A DNA stretch of 29,471 nt, taken from Bacillota bacterium (lineage in GTDB: Bacteria; Bacillota; UBA4882; UBA8346). How positions within the stretch are numbered: position 1 is the stretch's first letter; each line of letters starts with the position of its first letter. The notes under the pieces are model-generated. The model was not told the origin of the DNA. It made no database searches and saw only the letters and a list, made by a program, of their open reading frames with translations. Both the position numbers and the translations under genes were made by a program. Where the stretch lies: the NCBI GenBank assembly GCA_023435225.1, contig JAEYRX010000082.1, positions 1 through 29,471 of the forward strand, in the 5' to 3' direction. Shown piece after piece: positions 7,247 to 15,179 of this stretch.

Positions 7247-8017
7247 TTATAATCTTACCGGAATATTTTGTTCTGCTAAAAATTCCTTAGCTTGTTTGAT
7301 AGTATATTCGCGGTAATGAAAAATTGAAGCCGCTAAAACCGCATCGGCTTTTCCTTGTACAATACCATCCGCCAAATGTTTTAAGTTGCCGGCCCCGCCG
7401 GAAGCGATCACCGGGATTCCAACCGCTTCTGCCACAGCTTTATTTAATTCATTATCATAACCATCTTTGGTTCCATCCCTATCCATACTAGTTAATAATA
7501 TTTCTCCAGCGCCCATCTTTTCAGCTTTAACCGCCCATTCTATTGCATCAATTCCAGTGGGAGTTCTTCCGCCGTGAATATAAACTTCCCATCCTTGAGC
7601 AGGATCATCTTTATAGCGGCGTCTGGCATCAATAGCCAAAACTACACATTGAGAACCAAATCGCTCCGCACCCTCCGATATAAGTCTGGGATTTTGTACA
7701 GCAGCAGTATTAACTGCTGTTTTATCGGCGCCGGCCAGTAAAATCTCCCGCATATCATCAGCACTTGCTATCCCCCCACCAACAGTGTACGGAATAAATA
7801 CTTGCTCAGCTACATGAGATACCATCTCTACCACTGTTTTGCGGCGTTCATGAGAAGCTGTAATATCTAAGAAAACCAATTCATCAGCGCCTTCTTGATC
7901 ATAAAAAGAAGCTAACTCTACCGGGTCCCCGGCATCACGCAAATTTAAGAAACCGGTTCCTTTAACAACCCGGCCATTATTCACATCAAGACATGGGATA
8001 ATTCTTTTTGCCAACAT
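7247..8017 (-). CDS. hisF: Imidazole glycerol phosphate synthase, cyclase subunit HisF
   Basis: HisF is a TIM-barrel enzyme of 256 residues. With HisH it turns PRFAR and ammonia into imidazole glycerol phosphate and AICAR, step six of histidine synthesis. The two catalytic aspartates are present at the family positions: Asp11 in IIPCLDVNNGRVVKG and Asp130 in VVLAIDARR. The GGGI and ASGGAG phosphate-binding loops are intact. The start is the ATG at 8017 with AGGAG 7 nt upstream. An ATG at 8059 would add a tail encoded by the AATTGTC-type repeat and is rejected. It is the last gene of the his operon. Confidence 0.96.
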   Translation of the reverse strand: MLAKRIIPCLDVNNGRVVKGTGFLNLRDAGDPVELASFYDQEGADELVFLDITASHERRKTVVEMVSHVAEQVFIPYTVGGGIASADDMREILLAGADKTAVNTAAVQNPRLISEGAERFGSQCVVLAIDARRRYKDDPAQGWEVYIHGGRTPTGIDAIEWAVKAEKMGAGEILLTSMDRDGTKDGYDNELNKAVAEAVGIPVIASGGAGNLKHLADGIVQGKADAVLAASIFHYREYTIKQAKEFLAEQNIPVRL

Positions 8018-8033
8018 AGCTCTGCTCCTGTAA

Positions 8034-8068
8034 TTCAATTGACAATTGAGAATTGACAATTGAGAATT
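8034..8068. repeat. Heptanucleotide AATTGTC/AATTCTC array upstream of hisF
   Basis: A tandem array of 7-nt units, read on the minus strand as AATTCTC, AATTGTC, AATTCTC, AATTGTC, begins 17 bp before the hisF start. It is complementary to the array at 8209-8242 at the other end of the spacer, so the hisA-hisF spacer is bracketed by inverted arrays. Confidence 0.75.
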
Positions 8069-8208
8069 AATGACTTTCGATGTGGTTTCTATCTAATTAT
8101 TTAATTCTTACCTCAGCATAATGCATACAATCCTATCTATGTCATTACGGCGTGATGGATATTATTGTTGTTTTAAAAATAAGCTCATATAAAATTTTGT
8201 TTTGGTTT

Positions 8209-8242
8209 TTAATTGTCAATTGTACATTGTCAATTCTCAATT
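8209..8242. repeat. Heptanucleotide array overlapping the 3' end of hisA
   Basis: Units AATTGTC, (AATTGTAC), ATTGTC and AATTCTC in plus orientation. The array runs into the hisA coding end, so the last codons of hisA (A-I-E-N-stop) are written in repeat sequence and the TGA stop comes from the repeat. Confidence 0.7.
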
Positions 8243-8997
8243 GCTTTTTTCCGCCATTCCACCACTTTCTCAAACGGCAAATCTCCACCAAAAATATCAA
8301 GGGCGCTACCAACGGTAAAATCAAGTTTTCCGGCTCCTAATTGCCTAATTTTTTCGATGTCAGCCAGAGATTTGATACCACCGGCATAAGTAGTTGGAAT
8401 CTTTACCCATGGTCCCAAAGCTTGAACCAGTTCGGTTTCCATTCCCTGACGTAGTCCTTCAACATCAGCAGCATGAATTAAAAATTCATCGCAATAACCC
8501 GCCAGTTCCGTTAAGTTCACTTGATTGATCTCAACATTAGTGAATTTTTGCCATTTATCCGTAACAATAAAATATTTGCCGTCCTTCTTCCGACAGCTAA
8601 GGTCTAACACCAGTCGTTCTTTTCCAACCACCGATATAATTTGTTTCAAATTATCATAATCAATAGCTCCATTTTTAAATACATAAGAAGTAACAATAAC
8701 ATGTGAAGCGCCATGTTCTATAAAAAACCCGGCATTTTCGGGATTAATGCCACCACCTATCTGTAATCCACCGGGAAAAGCCCATAAAGCTTTTAAAGCC
8801 TCATCTATATTACCGGGTCCCAACATTATAATGTGTCCGCCGGTCAAACCGTGCTTTTTAAATATTCCGGCATAATAACCGGCATTTTGATCAGATATGA
8901 AATTTTCAACCAGATCTTGCAGAGCGTTATTTAAAGTTCCTCCCACAATTTGCTTGACTTTACCCTGATGTATATCAATACAAGGACGAAATTTCAT
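8230..8997 (-). CDS. hisA: ProFAR isomerase HisA, eukaryotic (HIS6) type
   Basis: This 255-residue TIM-barrel enzyme isomerises ProFAR to PRFAR, step four of histidine synthesis. It is not the usual bacterial form, which starts with an AIDL...GKCVRL-type motif. It instead follows the yeast HIS6 sequence closely: FRPCIDIHQGKVKQIVGGTL at the start, then SDQNAGYYAGIFKKHG, LQIGGGIN, VIVTSYVF, ERLVLDLSCRKKDGKYFIVT, EFLIHAADVEGL, YAGGIKSL and VGSALDIFGG. Asp8 and Asp178 (HAADVEG) are the expected acid/base pair. GGAGG lies 4 nt before the ATG. It lies in the his operon between hisH and hisF but has repeat-filled spacers of about 210-250 bp on each side, while hisB and hisH are only 9 bp apart. That would fit replacement of the ordinary hisA. 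Confidence 0.93.
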   Translation of the reverse strand: MKFRPCIDIHQGKVKQIVGGTLNNALQDLVENFISDQNAGYYAGIFKKHGLTGGHIIMLGPGNIDEALKALWAFPGGLQIGGGINPENAGFFIEHGASHVIVTSYVFKNGAIDYDNLKQIISVVGKERLVLDLSCRKKDGKYFIVTDKWQKFTNVEINQVNLTELAGYCDEFLIHAADVEGLRQGMETELVQALGPWVKIPTTYAGGIKSLADIEKIRQLGAGKLDFTVGSALDIFGGDLPFEKVVEWRKKAIEN

Positions 8998-9009
8998 AAT
9001 TCCTCCAGC

Positions 9010-9120
9010 TTTAGTATACAGTTTATAATTTATAGTTTATATTTAAGAGCACAAGGATACAGTTCACGTTCAAGTAGTTAATTAAAAAAATTGTTTTAAC
9101 TATCAACTGTCAACTATCCA
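9010..9120. repeat. Short-period AACTGTC/AGTTTAT arrays upstream of hisA
   Basis: Units of the AGTTTAT kind (about 9015-9042) and of the AACTATC/AACTGTC kind (about 9098-9122) face each other in inverted orientation, as in the gpr spacer. They lie in the 247-bp spacer between hisH and hisA. No gene is seen here. Confidence 0.6.
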
Positions 9121-9136
9121 CTTTTAACCGAGGAAT

Positions 9137-9239
9137 TTTCATAATTAAAAAATTAAACATTTCGATACAATATATTGATAGTCACATCTAGGTTATTCAC
9201 TATATATGTATCGAAAACTTAATTAAGGTAATTATGAAA
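9137..9239. repeat. 103-bp nested palindromic element
   Basis: Outer arms TTTCATAATTA (9137-9147) and TAATTATGAAA (9229-9239) are exact complements. Nested inside are TTTCGATACA (9160-9169) and TGTATCGAAA (9207-9216). The whole could form an interrupted hairpin with a loop of about 37 nt. It lies 5 bp after the hisH stop. It may be a small mobile palindrome or a processing/attenuation structure. There is no T-run. Confidence 0.65.
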
Positions 9240-9244
9240 CTCCC

Positions 9245-9868
9245 TTAACTAGAAAGTTTGGCGAAGTTTTTTAATAACTGTAACCCGACCCGGCTGCTCT
9301 TCTCGGGATGGAATTGAAAAGCCGCCACGTTTTGATGAGCTATACCGGAACAATAATCCAAACCATAATTGGTAGAACAAGCTGTAAGATCAGAATCAGC
9401 CGGCTTAACATAGTATGAATGAACAAAATAAACAAAACTCCCATCTGAAATCCCATGCAATAAAGGAGTTTCTTTGTTCTTTACAATTTGATTCCAACCA
9501 ATCTGCGGTACTTTCAATTTGCTTACGGGAAAACGTAATACCCGGCCCGGGAATATTCCCAGCCCCCGGTTTACCGATTCCTGCTCACCAAAAATCTCAG
9601 CGCTTTCCTCAAAAAGCAATTGCAATCCCAAACAAATGCCTAAAAAAGGGCGACCTGAGTCAATTACTTCCCTTACTACCGGAACCATTCCGGCCGCAGT
9701 TAAGCTCTCCATCGATTTACTGAAAGCGCCTACTCCCGGTAAAATAACTTTCTCTGCTTCCATTACTACTTTTGGGTCTGAAGATACTATTGCCTTATAA
9801 CCCAAGTAAGCAAAGGCTTTTTCAACACTACGCAGATTTCCAACTCCATAATCAATGATAGCAATCAT
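9245..9868 (-). CDS. hisH: Imidazole glycerol phosphate synthase, glutaminase subunit HisH
   Basis: A class I glutamine amidotransferase of 207 residues that frees ammonia from glutamine and channels it to HisF. The catalytic triad is visible: Cys79 in the nucleophile elbow FLGICLGLQLLFEES, with His187 and Glu189 in FQFHPEKSS. The N-terminal IAIIDYGVGNLRSV and the VILPGVGAF oxyanion strand are standard. The start lies 9 bp after the hisB stop. The ribosome site is weak (AAAAG), so translation is probably coupled to hisB. The hisF partner lies two genes downstream, beyond the unusual hisA. Confidence 0.96.
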   Translation of the reverse strand: MIAIIDYGVGNLRSVEKAFAYLGYKAIVSSDPKVVMEAEKVILPGVGAFSKSMESLTAAGMVPVVREVIDSGRPFLGICLGLQLLFEESAEIFGEQESVNRGLGIFPGRVLRFPVSKLKVPQIGWNQIVKNKETPLLHGISDGSFVYFVHSYYVKPADSDLTACSTNYGLDYCSGIAHQNVAAFQFHPEKSSRVGLQLLKNFAKLSS

Positions 9869-9877
9869 CTTTTAATA

Positions 9878-10462
9878 TTAAAGAGTTCCTTTAGTTGAAG
9901 GAACCTCCTTTATCCTTTCATCTATTTTAACGGCCGCCGCTAAAGCCCTTCCAAAAGCTTTAAAAATAGCCTCCGCACAATGGTGTAAGTTATTTCCGTC
10001 CAATAAATGAATATGCAAAGTCATTCCTGACTGAAAAGCAACCGCTCTAAAAAACTCTTCCACTAATTCAAGGTCGAAATTTCCTAAATGTCCTTTGCCT
10101 AATTGGGCCTGAAATTTCAAATAAGCCCGGCCGCTCAAATCAATTACAACCAATGCTAAAGCTTCATCCATCGGAACATGAGCGCTACCATACCGGCAAA
10201 TACTGTTTTTCTCTCCCAACGCTTTCTTAATAGCCTGCCCCAAAACAATTCCAATATCCTCTACAGTATGATGGGAATCCACTTCCAAATCCCCTACCGC
10301 CGTAATATTCAGATTAATTAGTCCATGTCGAGCTACCTGGGCCAGCATATGATCAAAAAAACTAATCCCGGTCTTGATATCATAAGCGCCGGTTCCATCC
10401 AAATTCAATTCTAATTTAATCTTCGTTTCCTTAGTATTTCTACCAATAGAAGCAGTACGCAT
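9878..10462 (-). CDS. hisB: Imidazoleglycerol-phosphate dehydratase HisB
   Basis: A 194-residue mono-functional dehydratase that removes water from imidazole glycerol phosphate using a dimanganese centre. Metal-binding motifs are intact: FFDHML near residue 36, the DSHHTVEDIG block, and NNLHHCAEAIFKAFGRAL towards the C-terminus. AHVPMDEALA lies between them. It lacks the N-terminal phosphatase domain found in enterobacterial HisB, as expected in Firmicutes. AAGGAGGGAG precedes the ATG. It is tightly linked to hisH (9 bp) and separated from hisD by a 282-bp repeat-bearing spacer. Confidence 0.96.
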   Translation of the reverse strand: MRTASIGRNTKETKIKLELNLDGTGAYDIKTGISFFDHMLAQVARHGLINLNITAVGDLEVDSHHTVEDIGIVLGQAIKKALGEKNSICRYGSAHVPMDEALALVVIDLSGRAYLKFQAQLGKGHLGNFDLELVEEFFRAVAFQSGMTLHIHLLDGNNLHHCAEAIFKAFGRALAAAVKIDERIKEVPSTKGTL

Positions 10463-10574
10463 CCGTGAATTCTCCCTCCTTTAAATTAATAAATCAACAA
10501 ATGAAAAATCGCTTTTTATACTGACAAGTATCACAGATAAAGTAGTTCAAATGAATGTTATAATTTTAGTAATT

Positions 10575-10712
10575 ACCCTATCCCTTAAAGGGGAATAGTT
10601 TAGCGTTGTTAGCCTCCTAAGTTCAATTAAAGATAAGTATCTAGATTTATGCAATCTTGTTTTTCATAAAAAAGCTTCAAAGGTTAGGCATATTCCCTTT
10701 AAGGGATAGGGT
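10575..10712. repeat. Inverted ACCCTATCCC module between hisD and hisB
   Basis: ACCCTATCCCTTAAAGG then GGAATA (10575-10597) is repeated in inverse at 10691-10712 with one extra G in the left arm. The left end continues as TAGTTTAGCGTTGTTAG, matching the TAGTYTGGCGTTGTGG part of the modules before gatA and gatB. Both ends look like the same end of the family, so this may be two partial copies joined head to head. The interior of about 90 bp has no coding capacity. Confidence 0.7.
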
Positions 10713-10744
10713 CATAAGCCTACAATTTATCCGTATATCAATTC

Positions 10745-12061
10745 TTAATTATTGTCAATTCTAATCTTTATCGCCTTCGCGTGGGCGTCCAGTCCTTCAA
10801 CTTCGGCTATGGTCATGGCTGCCGGACCGTATTTATTAATACCGGAATGATTATAAGAGATGATACTGGTTTTTTTGATAAAGTGATCGACGTTAAGACC
10901 GGAGGCAAACCTGGCGGTACCGTTGGTAGGTAGCACATGATTGGTCCCGGCTATATAGTCACCGATAGGTTCCGTAGAATAAGTCCCCAAAAACACTGCA
11001 CCGGCGTTTTTTACCATCCCTAAATAGCTCCAAGGATCATTAAGCAATATCTCCATATGTTCCGGTCCGCAAAAATCAGCCAACTCAAATGCTTCCTCCA
11101 AATCGTTGGTAATAATTATACCTCCGTTTGCTTCTAACGAAGCTCCGGCAATTCCCTTTCTTGTCAAAGAGGATATTTGATTTTCAACTTCCCTGGATAC
11201 TGCTTCCGCCAATGTTTTAGAAGGAGTTAACAGAAATGAACCTGCTTCATTGACGGGGCCATGTTCTGCCTGAGATAAAAGATCAGCGGCAATATAAGCC
11301 GGATTGGCTGTGTCATCGGCAATTATCAATATTTCACTTGGACCGGCCAACATATCCAAACCGACAAACCCAAAAACTTGTCGTTTAGCTTCGGTTACAT
11401 ACTGATTTCCCGGCCCGACGATTACGTCAACCGGCTTAATACTCTCGGTTCCATAAGCCATTGCTGCAATTGCCTGGGCTCCACCAACCTTATATATTTC
11501 ATTAATATTACATTCCATAGCGGTTGCCAGCAAATAAGGGTTAATAGTTCCTGCAGCCGTAGGAGGTGTACAGATAATAATCCGCTTAACCCCGGCTACC
11601 ACTGCCGGTAAAGCATTCATCAGAACCGATGAAACCAATGGAGTAGATCCGGCGATACCTCCCGGAACATAAAGACCGGCCGCCTCAACCGGTTGGATCC
11701 GCTGGCCGAGGATTATTCCGTCTTCTTTAATATCAAGCCAATCTTTGGTTAACTGTTTCTGATGAAAAGCAATAATGTTATCCTTAGCTTGGCGTATTGC
11801 TGTTAGAAAATCTTCCGATACACTCGCAAAAGCCTGAGCCATCTCATTAGTACTGACTCTTAAACAATCGGAAGTTATGCTTACCCGGTCAAACTTGGCG
11901 GTATAATCTATTAAACCGTGGTCACCACGGTTTTTAATATCACTAAGTATCGCTGCTACCTTAGCTGATAACTCATTCTGGGTTTCGCCTTGAAATTTTG
12001 AGCGCCGATTTAAAAGTTGCATCGCTGCATCTTTTTGAGCGCTGGTTGCAATAATTCTCAT
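10745..12061 (-). CDS. hisD: Histidinol dehydrogenase HisD
   Basis: A 438-residue zinc enzyme that oxidises histidinol to histidine in two NAD-dependent steps, the last in the pathway. The main motifs are in place: EAAGLYVPGGIAGSTPLVSS, the GPGNQYVTEAKRQVFG nucleotide region, the DMLAGPSEILIIAD signature, ADLLSQAEHGP (zinc ligands), CGPEHMEI, AGTNHVLPTNGTARF and GLNVDHFIKKTS. GGGAG lies 5 nt before the ATG. It is first in this his cluster, with its own promoter. hisG/hisZ, hisC and hisI are not here, so the pathway is split in this genome. Confidence 0.97.
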   Translation of the reverse strand: MRIIATSAQKDAAMQLLNRRSKFQGETQNELSAKVAAILSDIKNRGDHGLIDYTAKFDRVSITSDCLRVSTNEMAQAFASVSEDFLTAIRQAKDNIIAFHQKQLTKDWLDIKEDGIILGQRIQPVEAAGLYVPGGIAGSTPLVSSVLMNALPAVVAGVKRIIICTPPTAAGTINPYLLATAMECNINEIYKVGGAQAIAAMAYGTESIKPVDVIVGPGNQYVTEAKRQVFGFVGLDMLAGPSEILIIADDTANPAYIAADLLSQAEHGPVNEAGSFLLTPSKTLAEAVSREVENQISSLTRKGIAGASLEANGGIIITNDLEEAFELADFCGPEHMEILLNDPWSYLGMVKNAGAVFLGTYSTEPIGDYIAGTNHVLPTNGTARFASGLNVDHFIKKTSIISYNHSGINKYGPAAMTIAEVEGLDAHAKAIKIRIDNN

Positions 12062-12101
12062 AAGAACTCCCTATTTCATGGTTTATGGAATATTTTATTT
12101 A

Positions 12102-12130
12102 AATTTACCATATGGGGAAATGAAAGTCAA
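12102..12130 (-). promoter_or_regulatory. Sigma-A promoter of the his operon
   Basis: Read on the minus strand: TTGACT, a 17-bp spacer, TAAATT, about 40 bp before the hisD start. There is no room for a histidine T-box leader between promoter and start codon, so control by such a leader is unlikely here. Confidence 0.6.
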
Positions 12131-12153
12131 TGAAGCCGTGGCTGAACAATATA

Positions 12154-12540
12154 TTAACTTATCATTTTTTCAGTAGCTGCAGCCAATGATTGATCTACTT
12201 TATCAATTAGATCTACTAGATTAAATGGTTTATGAATAATTTCTTGAAAACTCCCTTTAGGCGGTAAATCCGACTGGTCAGGAATAGCGCCGGTCATTAA
12301 AAGAATCGGGAGATCCGGAAGTTGCAATTCCGCACGAACCTTTGTAATAAAATCACAGCCATTAATTCCAGGCAGGAATAAATCCAGTAAAATAAGTTGA
12401 GGAATCAAACCCTGATGTAGTATTTCAAGACCAATTAAACCATCCGGAGCTGTTACAACTTGATGACCTTCATTACTGAGTACTTCAGTAACTATTTCCA
12501 CGATTGAAGCTTCATCATCAACAATTAAAATAGTCGCCAA
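12154..12540 (-). CDS. Stand-alone response-regulator receiver protein
   Basis: A 128-residue CheY-like receiver with no output domain. The acidic pocket (Asp8, Asp9), the phospho-acceptor Asp53 in ILLDLFLP, Thr83 in LLMTG and Lys104 in IHKPF are all present, so it should accept phosphate. It starts at TTG with AAGGAGG 7 nt upstream. No histidine kinase is nearby. It lies between the ger operon and hisD on the same strand, but hisD has its own promoter, so any link to histidine synthesis is unsupported. Single-domain receivers often act by protein contact, as in phosphorelays (Spo0F-like) or motility. Confidence 0.9.
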   Translation of the reverse strand: MATILIVDDEASIVEIVTEVLSNEGHQVVTAPDGLIGLEILHQGLIPQLILLDLFLPGINGCDFITKVRAELQLPDLPILLMTGAIPDQSDLPPKGSFQEIIHKPFNLVDLIDKVDQSLAAATEKMIS

Positions 12541-12625
12541 AAAAACTCCTCCTTTTGGAAAACTTGGCTAAACTAAACATTTTTTCGACACCCATAATTA
12601 ATTTCCTGCTTTTTCCCAGATGAAA

Positions 12626-13714
12626 CTAATTGTTCTTCGGTAACCCACGAATCATAGCTATTATTAATGTAAGCACCGGAATCCCCACTACAAATGGGAA
12701 TGCGTAGATGGGATATATTTTTTGGGCAAAAGCCAGATCGTCGGTGGTATTTTTAAAATTAAATAAGGCAACTATTACCATTAAAATCCCAATAGGTAAA
12801 ATAAGCGGCCTGTAAGTTCTTAATCCAAGCAATTGAGCGCTGCCTAAAACCGTAATATATAAAACAGTGCTTATTTTTATCAAACCTAACGTTAGAAATC
12901 CAATTACCGTCAAAATCTCCAGTCTGGTCAGGAGATTTCCCACATTAATCAAGCGATCGGCTGCAAAAGTTGGATAAACATAAATATTGTTCATTGGCCC
13001 CAAAACTCCGATATTCCGGATTGACATCCCGATCAGAAATAACCCCCCTATCAATAAAGCGGTGAGCACTGGAAAAATAACATTACGCTTGCTATTAAGA
13101 TACGGAATTATCATTGTAAAAACACTAATCTCTGCAAAAGGAAAAATTGACGCTCCATAAGCCGCTAGTAACAGCTTTTTCACCGGAGTCTCCAAGATTG
13201 GAAAAAAGTTGCTTATTTGAAAATCCTTTATTAAAAACAGTGATGAACCTAGAAATGATACAATTGCTGCCAATACTAATATAAATCCGCACCGGGCAAT
13301 TACTTCGATCCCATTTTTAACGGCATAGGAGCAAATCAGAATTAATAAGCCCATCAAAACAATATCAGGTGTTTGTGGTAAGATGGTTGCCGAAAAAAAG
13401 TATTTAAAAGCATTGGTCCCTAACGAACCGGTATGAAACAAATACCATAAAAAAGACACTGACACTAACTTACCGAAATAGGGCCCGTAAACAATATCAT
13501 TTATCTGAATTAGATTTTTGCCTTTGAATCTATTGCTCAGGAAGATAAATATCAATGCAAAAAAAATCCCCATAATCAATCCCAAAATGATCGCAATCCA
13601 AGCATCATGATTAGCTTGGTTTCCGGGAACTAAAACTATCGAGGTCCCGAGGATAAAAGCCACCATCAGTAAAATAAGTTGGGAATTTCCAATTTTACCT
13701 TGTTCTAAAGACAT
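12626..13714 (-). CDS. gerB-like: Spore germinant receptor B subunit (GerAB-type permease)
   Basis: A 362-residue membrane protein with about ten hydrophobic segments, of the GerB family within the amino acid-polyamine-organocation transporters. The B subunit of GerA-type receptors binds the germinant in the spore inner membrane. The N-terminus (IGNSQLILLMVAFILGTSIVLVPG) and the central PFAEISVFTMIIPYL segment fit the family. AGAGGT precedes the ATG. It is the last gene of the receptor operon, 18 bp after the small D-like gene. The germinant cannot be inferred from sequence. Confidence 0.92.
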   Translation of the reverse strand: MSLEQGKIGNSQLILLMVAFILGTSIVLVPGNQANHDAWIAIILGLIMGIFFALIFIFLSNRFKGKNLIQINDIVYGPYFGKLVSVSFLWYLFHTGSLGTNAFKYFFSATILPQTPDIVLMGLLILICSYAVKNGIEVIARCGFILVLAAIVSFLGSSLFLIKDFQISNFFPILETPVKKLLLAAYGASIFPFAEISVFTMIIPYLNSKRNVIFPVLTALLIGGLFLIGMSIRNIGVLGPMNNIYVYPTFAADRLINVGNLLTRLEILTVIGFLTLGLIKISTVLYITVLGSAQLLGLRTYRPLILPIGILMVIVALFNFKNTTDDLAFAQKIYPIYAFPFVVGIPVLTLIIAMIRGLPKNN

Positions 13715-13732
13715 TGATGTTACCTCTCTTTA

Positions 13733-13942
13733 TTACAAGTCTAATATCTTTTCTATACTTTGCTTAATAATATTGGAAATATACGGTGGATGAAATCCGA
13801 TGGCAATTGATAAACTCAAACCAAATCCTAAAAGCAACAGGATCGAAAAAGCCACCAGCTCCGGCCAATACTTTTTTTGTATAAGTCCGGGAATCTCAAA
13901 AAGAGCAATCATCGTAAATACGATAATGATTATAAATACCAT
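13733..13942 (-). CDS. Small two-helix protein, probable germinant receptor D subunit
   Basis: A 69-residue protein with two transmembrane segments (about 2-18 and 28-49) joined by a short polar loop (IQKKYWPE), and a short charged tail. AAGAGGT lies 6 nt before the ATG. It lies between the C and B subunit genes with small gaps, so it is clearly part of the operon. Some Bacillus receptor operons carry a D gene for a small protein with two membrane helices that modulates germination. Size, topology and place match that class, but sequence similarity is not testable by eye. It would be easy to miss in automated annotation. Confidence 0.7.
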   Translation of the reverse strand: MVFIIIIVFTMIALFEIPGLIQKKYWPELVAFSILLLLGFGLSLSIAIGFHPPYISNIIKQSIEKILDL

Positions 13943-13976
13943 CTATTTACCTCTTACGTCTAAAATTCCAAAATAT

Positions 13977-15179
13977 TTATTTTGGGATAAGGGGCTTAAC
14001 GGAAAATCCGATTGATCTCAAGCGGCTATTAATCTTGATACTAACATTGGTTGCCAAAAACTGTTGATCCCACACCGGTTTCATTATCTTCCATTCTTTC
14101 GGAAATTTACGGTGAATTGCTTCTCCAAAACCAAAAACATCGGTATTAAATAGAAATGCTTTACGTAAGGCGGCCTTAATTTCACCGCGAATAGTTCGGC
14201 CGGCAAGAACTTCTATGGTTTCAATAAAATGCAAATTAGTTAAATCCTCTGATTTGGTCTCCCCCGTTAAACCATACTCAACATTGACGGTTATTTTTAT
14301 TCTAACTTCTTCCGATTGGATTTCCGGAACCATTTTACTACCAGCCCGTAAGATATCTAAATTAAATATTCCCCCTGCGGACTTAACCGTAATATTGCCT
14401 CTTTTTACCTTATTAATAACCCACAGTAACCCCCTAGTCTCCTTTTTATCGAATTCTCCAACTAATTTATCCCCTTTGAAAACCGCTGTCCCTACTAAGC
14501 TAATTTTCTTTTTTTCGGTAGTTCCAATAACTTGAATAAATGATGTATAGTTTGCTGAAGCCTTACTCATTAATCTGCTTAAAAATTCTTCCTGAGTAGC
14601 TGCGCCGGCTTGGGATGCCATCCCCCGGTTTATAATCAACTGGTTTATTTCATTGGCTGGAATTTTTTCTAAACCGAAATTAGTTTCCAAGATTTCTTTT
14701 GCTTTGCCTTCCGCAACTAAAATCCAAACATTTTCCCGGGGTTCACGGGTACGCATAAAATAATCAAGATAAGGAAGCACTCCTTTTCGGGCGGCTTCTT
14801 TGCCGAAAACAATGATTTGGTTATCTGCGAAATATAATTCCCGGTTAACTTGGTAGACAAAGTTGCGAAAAACCTCGGATACTGTTTCACCGGAGCTACT
14901 GACCATTAAATATGGCTGCTTTTTACTAGTTGAAGGCTTACCCTCAGCGCCTCCCGAAGAATCACCTCCTGCAGAGGCTGATTTAATCTCTCCCGGTTTG
15001 ATAATTTGGATTGTTACCAAAACATGTCTGGGATGTTTTTCGTCAAGATCAATGCCAATTGCAGAGACTAATGCTAAGTTGGCTAATTCCTTAGCATCCC
15101 AACAACCGCTAAAAAAAATAATTCCGATTAATAATAAAGAAAACACTATATTGCCGCTTAATCTTTTATAATTCCTCAC
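13977..15179 (-). CDS. gerC-like: Spore germinant receptor C subunit (Ger(x)C lipoprotein)
   Basis: A 400-residue lipoprotein anchored at the outer face of the spore inner membrane as part of the GerA-type receptor. The lipobox FFSGC places the lipidated Cys at residue 26. It is followed by the family hallmark CWDAKELANLALVSAIGIDLD. The C-terminal domain (KFPKEWKIMKPVWDQQFLATNVSIKINSRLRSIG) is typical. An insert rich in Gly and Ser near residues 66-85 is probably a surface loop. The start is GTG, overlapping the TGA stop of the A-subunit gene in GTGA, so translation is coupled. Confidence 0.95.
   Translation of the reverse strand: MRNYKRLSGNIVFSLLLIGIIFFSGCWDAKELANLALVSAIGIDLDEKHPRHVLVTIQIIKPGEIKSASAGGDSSGGAEGKPSTSKKQPYLMVSSSGETVSEVFRNFVYQVNRELYFADNQIIVFGKEAARKGVLPYLDYFMRTREPRENVWILVAEGKAKEILETNFGLEKIPANEINQLIINRGMASQAGAATQEEFLSRLMSKASANYTSFIQVIGTTEKKKISLVGTAVFKGDKLVGEFDKKETRGLLWVINKVKRGNITVKSAGGIFNLDILRAGSKMVPEIQSEEVRIKITVNVEYGLTGETKSEDLTNLHFIETIEVLAGRTIRGEIKAALRKAFLFNTDVFGFGEAIHRKFPKEWKIMKPVWDQQFLATNVSIKINSRLRSIGFSVKPLIPK

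Noticed and set aside
7247..12061. CRISPR array or tandem-repeat defence locus suggested by the many short repeats in his spacers
   Set aside because: Units are 7 nt, contiguous and AT-rich, with no 20-40 bp spacers and no cas genes.
12062..12153. Histidine T-box or attenuator upstream of hisD
   Set aside because: The space between the proposed promoter and the start codon is about 40 bp, too short for a T-box; no His codon-rich leader peptide or T-box sequence was seen.
12154..12540. Response regulator as a controller of the his or ger genes
   Set aside because: It has no DNA-binding domain and no kinase nearby, and the his operon has a separate promoter. Adjacency alone does not support a regulatory link.
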